A stretch of 64,000 nucleotides of DNA from the NCBI RefSeq assembly GCF_002091715.1, contig NZ_BDAG01000033.1, forward strand, positions 1 through 64,000. The letters are read 5' to 3'. Both the position numbers and the translations under genes were made by a program. The stretch is from Pseudomonas migulae NBRC 103157. Its GTDB lineage: Bacteria > Pseudomonadota > Gammaproteobacteria > Pseudomonadales > Pseudomonadaceae. A model generated the notes under the pieces. It ran no database searches. It had not been told where the DNA came from and saw only the letters and a list, made by a program, of their open reading frames with translations. Shown here in pieces: positions 1 to 7,468 of this stretch; positions within the stretch are counted from its first letter, which is position 1; each line of letters begins with the position of its first letter.

Positions 1-12
1 GGTCAGCTTTTG

Positions 13-487
13 TAGGCGCCGGCTTGCTGGCGATGGCGGCCTGCCAGCCAACCTATCCTCGCCAATATACGCTGCCCTCGTAGGAGCCGGCTTGCTGGCG
101 AAGACGGCCTGCCAGCCACCTGTTCTCGCCGACATACGCTGCTTTTGTAGGAGCCGACTTGCTGACGATGGCGCCCTGCCAACCGACCTGTTCTCGCGGC
201 TATACGCAGACCTTGTAGGAGCCGGCTTGCTGGCGAAGACGGTCTGCCAACCAACCTATCCTCGCGGCTATACGCAGACCTCGTAGGAGCCGGCTTGCTG
301 GCGATGGCGCCCTGCCAACCGACCTGTTCTCGCGGCTATACGCAGACCTTGTAGGAGCCGGCTTGCTGGCGATGGCGCCCTGCCAACCAACCTATTCTCG
401 CGGATACACGCAGACCTCGTAGGAGCCGGCTTGCTGGCGATGGCGCCCCGCCAGCCGGCCTGTTCTCGCGGATATACGCTGATCTTG
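13..487. repeat. Tandem array of a 68-bp REP-containing unit (7 copies)
   Basis: Units begin at 13, 81, 148, 216, 284, 352 and 420, and an eighth, different element starts at 488. Each unit starts with a REP-like core (TAGGAGCCGGCTTGCTGGCG, or a close variant) and continues with a moderately conserved tail containing CTGCCAACC, TGTTCTCGCGG and TATACGCAGACC. Spacing is 68 bp (67 once). All cores point the same way, and no inverted partner is present as it is in the paired REPs elsewhere in the window. The element at 488-511 (GTGGGAGCAGGCTAGCCCCCAC) is a diverged short REP-like hairpin. No gene is credible in 1-525. Confidence 0.9.
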
Positions 488-525
488 TGGGAGCAGGCTA
501 GCCCCCACAGGATCGGCGTTGTGGC

Positions 526-1215
526 TTAGAGGGTGCCAAACACTTTCTTCGCCAGGCTGGTCGCTGCCGCAGCAGGGTTCTTGCGAATGGTTTCTTCCTG
601 TTTGCCGATCATTTCGAACAAGCCGTTCAGTGCCTGTTCGGTGACGTAGCTTTCGATGTTGGCATTTTTTGTATCGATCACGCCCATGGTCGCGGCTTGG
701 CCGGCGAACGAGTTGTACTGCTTGGCCAGGCCGACCTGGTCGGTGGCTTGCTTGACGATCGGCAGGAACTTGGCGCGGATTTGTTCGCGGCTGGTTTTGT
801 TCAGGTATTGGGTGGCCGAATCGTTGCCGCCGCTGAGGATGCCCTTGGCGTCTTCAACGGACATTTTCTTCACGGCGTCCACGAGGATCGGCTGGGCCTG
901 GGTCACGGCGGTTTCTGCCGCTTTGTTCATGCTGGTTTCCAGTTGATCGACCTGGTCGCCCATGCCGAACTGTTTCATCTTGCTGGCGACCTTGCCCAGT
1001 TTGCCTGGCAGTTCGATTTTCACGTCCGGGTTGTTGCTGAACCCGCCCGGTGTACCGAGTTGTTTTACGGCCAGTTGCGCGCCTTGGGTCAGGGCATCCT
1101 TGAGGCCGCCGGTGGCATCTTTTTGCGACAGGTCACTGAGCGAGAGCGCCATGGCGCTGGCGGAAATCATCAAGCCTGCGCAGAGGCCGGCGAAGCGAAG
1201 GGTAGGGCGGAACAT
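526..1215 (-). CDS. DUF4197 domain-containing exported protein
   Basis: Predicted 229-residue protein of unknown function. An N-terminal hydrophobic signal-like stretch (FAGLCAGLMISASAMA) is followed by a long, mostly helical domain that I recognise as DUF4197, typical of proteobacterial periplasmic proteins. The start at 1215 is preferred over an in-frame ATG at 1233 because AAGGA lies about 8 nt upstream of it and because it gives a normal signal peptide. It lies just downstream of the lipoprotein gene on the same strand and may be cotranscribed with it. No catalytic motif is visible. Confidence 0.85.
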   Translation of the reverse strand: MFRPTLRFAGLCAGLMISASAMALSLSDLSQKDATGGLKDALTQGAQLAVKQLGTPGGFSNNPDVKIELPGKLGKVASKMKQFGMGDQVDQLETSMNKAAETAVTQAQPILVDAVKKMSVEDAKGILSGGNDSATQYLNKTSREQIRAKFLPIVKQATDQVGLAKQYNSFAGQAATMGVIDTKNANIESYVTEQALNGLFEMIGKQEETIRKNPAAAATSLAKKVFGTL

Positions 1216-1255
1216 GGCGGCTTCCTTGTTCATGAAAAGTGTTTGAAAAATAAAA

Positions 1256-1654
1256 TCAACGGGCTGCGTCGACGCGGATTTTCAGTGGCTGCGGATCGCT
1301 GCCATCCAGTTGCACGGCGTGGTGTTCGGTGGTGATGAACATCAACTTGCCATCCACTTCGATGCGCGCGCTGACGGAATATCTGTGGCCGGGTTTGACC
1401 TGAGCCGGATCGTAACTCAGATGGAATGGCAGCGGCACCTGACCTTTGACCGGGCCCTTCTGTTCGTCGAGGATCACGGCCGGGGCGTCGGCCAGAGACA
1501 CGTCCTGCAAGCTGACGCTCAGGGTGGCGGTCGGGGGCAGGGCGATGCGTTGCAGGTAGAAGACTTCGCCATCCAGGCTGGTTTTGTCGGCGGGCTGCAT
1601 CGAATGACAGGCTCCGAGCAAAGCGGTGATGGCCAATAGAGAGAGTTTTTTCAT
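1256..1654 (-). CDS. YbaY-family lipoprotein
   Basis: Protein of 132 residues with a lipoprotein signal: MKK start, hydrophobic core, and lipobox LLGAC with the lipidated Cys at residue 16. The mature part resembles the YbaY/YscW-type beta-sandwich family of small envelope lipoproteins, with the pattern 'GEVFYLQRIALPPTATLSV' near residue 29. The exact function is unknown; family members are thought to act as pilotins or general envelope lipoproteins. It sits between plsB and the DUF4197 gene, all on the minus strand. Confidence 0.75.
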   Translation of the reverse strand: MKKLSLLAITALLGACHSMQPADKTSLDGEVFYLQRIALPPTATLSVSLQDVSLADAPAVILDEQKGPVKGQVPLPFHLSYDPAQVKPGHRYSVSARIEVDGKLMFITTEHHAVQLDGSDPQPLKIRVDAAR

Positions 1655-1672
1655 CTGATATCTCCAATCTCA

Positions 1673-1702
1673 TGTGGGAGCGGCGGTGCGGCGATCCCAC
1701 AG
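1673..1702. repeat. Single short REP-like hairpin
   Basis: TGTGGGAGCGGCGGTGCGGCGATCCCACA-type imperfect palindrome between plsB and the lipoprotein gene. The same variant core recurs at 7253, where it starts a longer paired element. Confidence 0.6.
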
Positions 1703-1712
1703 GGGGGTTGCG

Positions 1713-4214
1713 TTATTGCTCGGGCTGTGTGGTAGCCAGATCCGCCGCATCTTCACTGCGATGCAACGCCACCTGGCGAATCGACAAACGAATCTCCGCC
1801 GGCAACACCCGTTTGGCCGCGCCTTCGGCCAGTTCGCCGAGCAGTTCGTGATAGCTCAATTTGCCGGCTTCGTCGCGCTTGAGCACGTCCAGGTCGAGCA
1901 TCGTCTGGATGAAGTGGCGGAACAGGCTCTTGTCGAAGAACTCCGGGGCGTTCAGGCCATGCAGGATCGACAGGCGCTGGGCCATCACCGTGCACAGGTC
2001 CTCCAGCTCTTCGGCGCTGATGCTGTTCTGGCCGCTGTTGAGCAGCAGGGAAACGGTCATGTAGAAGCGTTGCAGCGTCTGGGCGATGCTCTTCGACAGC
2101 AAGGTCAGCAACACGAAATGCCGCGAGCTCGGCGCCGGGCGCAGGTAAACGTCATTTTCAAAACGTAGCAGGCCCTGCTCGACGAACGCTTCGAGCCATT
2201 GATCGATCACTGCATCCAGTTCGTCCAGCGACCAGCGAATGAACAGCTCCGATTGCAGGTACGGATACAGTGCGCGGGTGTAGCGCAGGATCTGTTCGCG
2301 GCTCATGCGAGAGGCGCTCTGGAAGAAGCTCGCGAGCAGCGACGGCAACGCGAAGATGTGCAGGACGTTGTTGCGGTAGTAGGTCATCAGGACGGCATTT
2401 TGCTCGTCCAGGTACAGAATCTTGCCGAGCGCATCACTTTGTTCGGACAGCAGATCCATGTCCTTCACATGCTCGATCAGCGCACGCCCGTCACCTTCCG
2501 GCAGCGTGGTGTGCGGCGAGTATGGCACCTTGCGCAACAGTGCCAGATACAGATCCAGCACTCGCGCCATGGCGCGATCATCCAGCGCCAGACGGCTGGT
2601 GGACAGCAATGCCAACGCCACGAGGTTGACCGGGTTGATCGCCGCTGCTTCGTTCAGGTGCTGCGCGACTTTTTCGCCGAGGCGGTTGGTGGTTTCGTTG
2701 AGCCACGCCGGTTTGAACTGCGGGCCGAGTTCCTGTTGACGCCAGTCTGGCTGTTCGCTGTCGAGGAATTCCGCGAGTTTGATCGGTTCGCCGAAGTTCA
2801 CCGCCACTTGGCCGAAGCGCTGCTTCAGGGCGCCAATGACTTTGAAAATGTCGAAGATCGATTCTTTCTTCTTGCTCGCACCGCGCAATTCGCCGAGGTA
2901 GGTCCGGCCTTCCAGTACGCGCTCATAACCGATGTACACCGGGATGAAGACGATCGGCATACGCGATGAACGCAGGAAGCTGCGCAAGGTGATCGCCAGC
3001 ATCCCGGTTTTCGGTTGCAGCATGCGCCCGGTGCGCGAACGGCCGCCCTCGACGAAGTACTCGACCGGGAAACCTTTGGTGAACAGGGTGTGCAGGTATT
3101 CGTTGAACACCGAGGTGTACAGCGGGTTGCCTTTGAAAGTACGACGCATGAAGAACGCACCGCCACGCCGCAGCAGGCTGCCGATCACCGGCATGTTGAG
3201 GTTGATCCCTGCGGCGATGTGCGGCGGGGTCAGGCCGTTGCGGAACAACAGATAGGACAGCAGCAAGTAGTCGATATGGCTGCGATGGCACGGCACATAG
3301 ATCACTTCGTGACCCTGGGCGACCTTCTGCACGCCTTCGATGTGGTTGACCTTGATTCCGTCGTAGATCTTGTTCCAGAACCAGCTCAGCACCACTTCCA
3401 GAAAGCGAATCGCGGTGTAGGTGTAGTCCGAGGCGATCTCGTTGCCGTAGCGCAGGGCCTGGGCCTTGGCTTTTTCCGGGGAGATGTTCTCGCGCTCGGC
3501 TTCATCCAGGATCGCTTGCTTGACCAGCGGCTGATTGAGCAGGCCTTTGACCAGATTGCGCCGGTGGGAAATGTCCGGGCCGATCACCGCAGCTTTGAGG
3601 TTGCGGAAGTGCACCCGCAGAATCCGCTGGGCCATGCGCACGGTGCGCTCGTGCCCCTTGTCGTGATCGATCAGTTCGCGCAGGTGAATCGGCGCGGAAA
3701 ACTGCACGCGGGTCTTGCGCCCCAGCACGATGATGCTCAGCAAGCGGCGCAGACGCCCGGTAACCGCCCAGCTGTCGGCGAAGAGCAGTTTCCACGGGCT
3801 CGATTCGCTGTCCGGCGACTGGCCCCAGAACACGCTGACGGGAATGATCTGCGCGTCTTCGGCGGCATTCTGGCTCAGGGCGCTGACCAGGCGGGTCAAC
3901 GTCGGCGGCGCACCGCGCTTGTCCTGGCGACCGAGCCAGTCGGGGTCTGGTGTCAGGTAAAAGAACGCGGCGGGTTCCAGCAGGTTACCCACCGACACCG
4001 GCAGCACCGGGCGGGGCAGGCCGGCCTTGCTGCACTCGGTGTCGACCACGGCGAGGTCGGTCAGCGAAGGGTTTTGCAGGACGTAGAACACCGGACGACT
4101 GCGGTCGAGGTTGAGGGTGAACGACGACTGATTGATCGTCTCGGAGCGAACCCAGAGATAGAGCAGTCGGCGCAGGGTGCCAAACACAAGACGGCGGAAC
4201 GGGGAACGGGTCAT
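1713..4214 (-). CDS. plsB: Glycerol-3-phosphate 1-O-acyltransferase PlsB
   Basis: Inner-membrane enzyme for the first step of phospholipid synthesis, transferring an acyl group from acyl-ACP or acyl-CoA to sn-1 of glycerol-3-phosphate. It has 833 residues, the usual PlsB length. The acyltransferase HX4D motif is HRSHID at residues 310-315, followed by the GINLNMP and FVEGGRSRTGR blocks (substrate-binding motifs of the family). The start at 4214 (MTRSPFRR) is chosen over an upstream in-frame ATG at 4280 because it matches the conserved N-terminus; the Shine-Dalgarno is weak. It stands alone on the minus strand, upstream of the two small envelope genes. Confidence 0.95.
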   Translation of the reverse strand: MTRSPFRRLVFGTLRRLLYLWVRSETINQSSFTLNLDRSRPVFYVLQNPSLTDLAVVDTECSKAGLPRPVLPVSVGNLLEPAAFFYLTPDPDWLGRQDKRGAPPTLTRLVSALSQNAAEDAQIIPVSVFWGQSPDSESSPWKLLFADSWAVTGRLRRLLSIIVLGRKTRVQFSAPIHLRELIDHDKGHERTVRMAQRILRVHFRNLKAAVIGPDISHRRNLVKGLLNQPLVKQAILDEAERENISPEKAKAQALRYGNEIASDYTYTAIRFLEVVLSWFWNKIYDGIKVNHIEGVQKVAQGHEVIYVPCHRSHIDYLLLSYLLFRNGLTPPHIAAGINLNMPVIGSLLRRGGAFFMRRTFKGNPLYTSVFNEYLHTLFTKGFPVEYFVEGGRSRTGRMLQPKTGMLAITLRSFLRSSRMPIVFIPVYIGYERVLEGRTYLGELRGASKKKESIFDIFKVIGALKQRFGQVAVNFGEPIKLAEFLDSEQPDWRQQELGPQFKPAWLNETTNRLGEKVAQHLNEAAAINPVNLVALALLSTSRLALDDRAMARVLDLYLALLRKVPYSPHTTLPEGDGRALIEHVKDMDLLSEQSDALGKILYLDEQNAVLMTYYRNNVLHIFALPSLLASFFQSASRMSREQILRYTRALYPYLQSELFIRWSLDELDAVIDQWLEAFVEQGLLRFENDVYLRPAPSSRHFVLLTLLSKSIAQTLQRFYMTVSLLLNSGQNSISAEELEDLCTVMAQRLSILHGLNAPEFFDKSLFRHFIQTMLDLDVLKRDEAGKLSYHELLGELAEGAAKRVLPAEIRLSIRQVALHRSEDAADLATTQPEQ

Positions 4215-4450
4215 ACGGCATCTGCATGAGTGAATAAAACCGAGCGTTTGCTCGGGCGGCCGATAGTGTGCCGGATTCACCGAAAATCGGCAAAAAAGCG
4301 CCTAAGTAAAGTTGAGTTGAGAGTTTTGGCAGCTGTCATATACTCGGCGAGCCCGCACTGGCCAGATAGTGGCACCTGGTCCGCGCAAGCAATGTTCCCG
4401 AGGCTTTCCTGCGAAAAGCCCGATCAATAATAAAAAAGGGGTATGAACAA

Positions 4451-4660
4451 ATGGCAACACGTGAAACCGGCAACGTGAAGTGGTTCAACGACGCCAAGGG
4501 CTACGGTTTTATTCAGCGCGCGGACGGGGTGGATGTGTTCGTGCACTACCGCGCGATTCGCGGTGAAGGCCACCGCTCGCTGACTGAAGGTCAGCAGGTC
4601 GAGTACGCAGTGGTGGAAGGACAGAAGGGGTTGCAGGCTGAGGATGTGGTGGGGCTGTAA
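4451..4660 (+). CDS. CspA-family cold-shock-domain protein
   Basis: Single OB-fold nucleic-acid-binding protein of 69 residues. RNP1 (KGYGFI, residues 16-21) and RNP2 (VFVHY, 29-33) are intact, as is the WF pair at 11-12. Such proteins bind single-stranded RNA or DNA and melt mRNA secondary structure; which stress induces this one cannot be read from the sequence. A purine-rich AAAAAAGGGG lies upstream of the start. The rlmA-dapE-ndvB group on the other strand has a cold-shock gene beside it in P. aeruginosa too, from memory of that genome. Confidence 0.93.
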   Translation: MATRETGNVKWFNDAKGYGFIQRADGVDVFVHYRAIRGEGHRSLTEGQQVEYAVVEGQKGLQAEDVVGL

Positions 4661-4689
4661 AACCACTCTCCAGATCACCCGAAAACCAA

Positions 4690-4780
4690 TGTGGGAGCGG
4701 GCTTGCTCGCGAATGCGGTGGGTTAGTCGACATTAACTTTGACTGACACACCGCATTCGCGAGCAAGCCCGCTCCCACGT
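4690..4780. repeat. Inverted REP pair, GGGAGCGGGCTTGCTCGCGA type
   Basis: The left arm 4690-4720 is the reverse complement of 4749-4778 (GTGGGAGCGGGCTTGCTCGC.. / ..GCGAGCAAGCCCGCTCCCAC). The stem is about 30 bp and surrounds a 28-nt linker containing GTCGACATTAACTTTGACTG. It lies between the convergent cold-shock gene and the small minus-strand gene and could act as a bidirectional terminator or a mobile REPIN. Confidence 0.9.
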
Positions 4781-4799
4781 TTGATCAATGTTGCTGATG

Positions 4800-5177
4800 T
4801 TAAGCGGTTTTCCAGGTGATCTCTTCTTCGCCATCGGCACTGATGCGCATCCAGCGATCCGCTGTTTCCTCACCTTCTTCCTCGACCCAGCTGCCCGGTG
4901 CGCAACGCACTTCGACGTTCAGCGCGGCAAACGCGGCGCGGGCACAGGCGATGTCGTCTTCCCACGGGGTCTGGTCGCTTTCCAGGTACAGGCTGTTCCA
5001 TTTGCCTACGGCTTTCGGCAACCAGGTCACCGGCACGTTGCCGGCCTTGCACTTGTAGGTCTGGCCTTTCTGAACCCAGTCGGTGCACGGGCCCAATGCG
5101 CTGCCGAGCCAGGCCGCGATGGCCTTGTAGTCGACGTCAGCGTCTTTCAGGTAAATCTCGATATCGGGTTGGCGCAT
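4800..5177 (-). CDS. Conserved hypothetical protein (125 aa)
   Basis: Small acidic, cytoplasmic-looking protein without signal peptide or membrane segment. The start at 5177 (MRQPDIEIYLKD) is chosen because the in-frame sequence upstream is low-complexity Arg/Ser-rich and overlaps the end of rlmA. Visible features are a tryptophan-rich body (TPWEDDIACARAAFAALNVEVRC) and an acidic C-terminus (VEEEGEETADRW). I do not recognise a functional family. It follows rlmA on the same strand after a short gap and is probably in the dapE-rlmA transcript. Confidence 0.8.
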   Translation of the reverse strand: MRQPDIEIYLKDADVDYKAIAAWLGSALGPCTDWVQKGQTYKCKAGNVPVTWLPKAVGKWNSLYLESDQTPWEDDIACARAAFAALNVEVRCAPGSWVEEEGEETADRWMRISADGEEEITWKTA

Positions 5178-5253
5178 GGATGTCCTCACTGCGGGTCTGA
5201 AAAATCCATTCGCGGATTTAGCCGGCCTCAAGCCGTTGCTCAAGACCAAAAAA

Positions 5254-6063
5254 TTATTGAAGTACGAAGTAATCGTAACGCATCGACACGGTGACCTCGA
5301 ACGGCTCGGCCTGTTCGATGACCGCCGCCCGGCGTTCGGCACTGGCGCGCCAGCCGTGAGGCGTCATGGCCAATAGGTTGGCGCGATCCTGACCCTTTGA
5401 AAGCGTCAGTTTGAACTCCAGGGTTTCACTGTGTTGCAGCGCCATGCCTTCCGGCACCAACGCCAGATGCTTGTCGTCAGTGTATTCGCGTACTTCGTCG
5501 TACAGTCGCTCGCGCAATTCCATCAGATGGCCGCTGGTCGGCCCGACTTTCATCAAGCCGCCGCCGGGGCTGAGCAAGCGCTTGGCTTCTTCCCAGTCCA
5601 GTGGGCTGAAGACGCTGGCAAGAAACTGGCAACTGCCAGACGCCAACGGCACCCGCGCCATGCTGGCGATCAACCAGGTCAGCTGCGGGTTGCGCTTGCA
5701 GGCGCGTTTGACCGCTTCCCGGGAGATGTCCAGCGCGTAACCGTCAGCGTTGGGCAGGGCCTGGGCGATCTGCGCGGTGTAGTAACCCTCGCCACAACCG
5801 ATGTCGAGCCAGCGCTGTGGTGCGTATTCGGCCGCCAGTTCCGCCAGGCGCTTGGCCACCGGCGCGTAATGGCCTGCGTTCAGGAAGTCGCGACGGGCTT
5901 CGACCATCGCCAGGTTATCCCCAGGGTCGCGGCTGTTCTTGTGCTGCACCGGCAACAGGTTCAAATAACCCTGGCGCGCACGGTCGAAGCGATGCCCGGC
6001 GGGGCAGGCCACGCCGTTGTCCACCGCGTTCAGCGGTTCGCTGCAGATCGGGCAGGCGAGCAT
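5254..6063 (-). CDS. rlmA: 23S rRNA (guanine-N1)-methyltransferase RlmA-type
   Basis: SAM-dependent methyltransferase of 269 residues. The N-terminal zinc-binding knuckle (C4-x2-C7 ... C20-x3-H24, as CPICSEP..CPAGHRFD) and the HKNSRDPGDN block are diagnostic of RlmA(I), which methylates N1 of G745 in 23S rRNA helix 35. The SAM motif is LDIGCGEGYY near residues 86-95. The start codon overlaps the dapE stop by one base (TGATG), so the two are translationally coupled. Confidence 0.9.
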   Translation of the reverse strand: MLACPICSEPLNAVDNGVACPAGHRFDRARQGYLNLLPVQHKNSRDPGDNLAMVEARRDFLNAGHYAPVAKRLAELAAEYAPQRWLDIGCGEGYYTAQIAQALPNADGYALDISREAVKRACKRNPQLTWLIASMARVPLASGSCQFLASVFSPLDWEEAKRLLSPGGGLMKVGPTSGHLMELRERLYDEVREYTDDKHLALVPEGMALQHSETLEFKLTLSKGQDRANLLAMTPHGWRASAERRAAVIEQAEPFEVTVSMRYDYFVLQ

Positions 6064-7214
6064 CAGGCGAGCAACTTGATCAGGGTCTGGTAGTAGATTT
6101 CGGTCAGCACGTCGAGGTCGGCGGCCAGCACGCGCTCGTTGACCTGGTGGATCGTTGCGTTGACCGGGCCCAGTTCAACCACTTGCGTACCCATGGTCGC
6201 GATGAAGCGACCGTCGGAGGTGCCGCCGCTGGTGGACGCCTTGGTTTCGCGACCGGTGACGTCCTTGATGCTCGATGCCACGGCATCCAGCAACGCGCCC
6301 GGTTCGGTGAGGAACGGCAGGCCGGACAGCGCCCAGTCGATGTGCCAGTCCAGGCCATGTTTGTCGAGGATGTCGGCGACGCGCTTTTGCAGGCCTTCGA
6401 CGGTGGATTCGGTGGAGAAACGGAAGTTGAACACCGCCACCAGATCACCCGGGATCACGTTGGTCGCGCCGGTGCCGGAATTCACGTTGGAGATCTGGAA
6501 ACTGGTCGGCGGGAAGAAATCGTTGCCATGATCCCAATGCTCGGCTGCCAGTTCGGCCAGGGCCGGGGCGGCAAGGTGGATCGGGTTCTTGGCCAGGTGC
6601 GGATAGGCCACATGACCTTGCACGCCGTGCACGGTCAGTTTGGCGCCGAGGGAACCGCGACGGCCGTTCTTGACCACATCACCCACCAGCGTGGTGCTCG
6701 ACGGTTCGCCGACGATGCACCAGTCCAGGCGTTCCTTGCGAGCGGCGAGGCGCTCGACGACTGCCTTGGTGCCGTGATGCGCCGGACCTTCTTCGTCGCT
6801 GGTGATCAGGAACGCGACCTTGCCCTTGTGATCCGGATAGTCGGCGACGAAGCGCTCGGCGGCCACGGTCATGGAGGCGAGGCTGCCTTTCATGTCTGCC
6901 GCGCCACGGCCGCAGAGCATGCCGTGTTCGTCGATCAGCGCATTGAACGGGTCGATCTGCCAGGCGGTCACCGGGCCGGTCGGGACCACATCGGTGTGGC
7001 CGGCGAAACACAGCACCGGGCCGTCATGTTTGCCGTGGGTCGCCCAGAAGTTATCCACATCTTCGATGCGCATCGGTTCCAGGTTGAAACCGGCATCGCC
7101 CAGGCGCTGCATCATCTGCTTCTGGCAATCGGCGTCGAGCGGCGTCACGGACGGACGGCGGATCAGGTCGATGGCGAGTTGAAGGGTCGGCGAAAGGTCG
7201 GCGTGGGCCGTCAT
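6063..7214 (-). CDS. dapE: Succinyl-diaminopimelate desuccinylase DapE
   Basis: Zinc M20-family amidohydrolase (383 residues) that removes succinate from N-succinyl-LL-diaminopimelate in lysine and peptidoglycan-precursor synthesis. Metal-site motifs are FAGHTDVVPTG (H73, D75), GRGAADMKGSLA and SDEEGPAHHG. The dimerisation/substrate region TSGGTSDGRF is present. The pathway partners dapD and dapC are elsewhere in this window (13016 and 18260), so three succinylase-branch steps lie within 13 kb. Confidence 0.97.
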   Translation of the reverse strand: MTAHADLSPTLQLAIDLIRRPSVTPLDADCQKQMMQRLGDAGFNLEPMRIEDVDNFWATHGKHDGPVLCFAGHTDVVPTGPVTAWQIDPFNALIDEHGMLCGRGAADMKGSLASMTVAAERFVADYPDHKGKVAFLITSDEEGPAHHGTKAVVERLAARKERLDWCIVGEPSSTTLVGDVVKNGRRGSLGAKLTVHGVQGHVAYPHLAKNPIHLAAPALAELAAEHWDHGNDFFPPTSFQISNVNSGTGATNVIPGDLVAVFNFRFSTESTVEGLQKRVADILDKHGLDWHIDWALSGLPFLTEPGALLDAVASSIKDVTGRETKASTSGGTSDGRFIATMGTQVVELGPVNATIHQVNERVLAADLDVLTEIYYQTLIKLLA

Positions 7215-7251
7215 GGAAAACTCCGGAAAACTTGAATATGGGCACGGACTA

Positions 7252-7357
7252 ATGTGGGAGCGGCGGTGCGACGATTCGACTTGCTCACGACGGTGGTGTG
7301 TCAGACAACGGAAATGTTGAATGTTAAACCGCCTTCGCGAGCAAGCCCGCTCTCACA
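7252..7357. repeat. REP pair with diverged left arm
   Basis: Left arm TGTGGGAGCGGCGGTGCGAC..TTGCTCACGA; right arm TTCGCGAGCAAGCCCGCTCTCACAG. The linker (GGTGTGTCAGACAACGGAAATG.. through AATGTTAAAC) resembles those of the pairs at 14550 and 42841. It fills most of the gap upstream of dapE. Confidence 0.75.
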
Positions 7358-7426
7358 GGTTTTGAGTGCGGTCAGTAAGACCGTATATCACGCCAAGCCC
7401 TGCAAAATGGCGGTTATCTTAAAGCA

Positions 7427-7451
7427 AAACGGCGGCCATTGGCCGCCGTTT
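7427..7451. terminator. Hairpin terminator downstream of ndvB
   Basis: AAACGGCGGCCA (7427-7438) pairs with TGGCCGCCGTTT (7440-7451), a 12-bp stem. On the minus strand it is followed by TGCTTTAAG. It lies 18 bases past the ndvB stop and probably ends that transcript. Confidence 0.75.
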
Positions 7452-7468
7452 AGTGCATCTGTAAAGAT

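Noticed and set aside
3..286. Open frames within the REP array
   Set aside because: Products are repeats of translated REP sequence (for example RRPSSPASRLL), with no SD or homology.
1..490. CRISPR array
   Set aside because: The 68-bp units have no constant-repeat/variable-spacer structure; the whole unit is repeated and the core is a known REP type. No cas genes are nearby.
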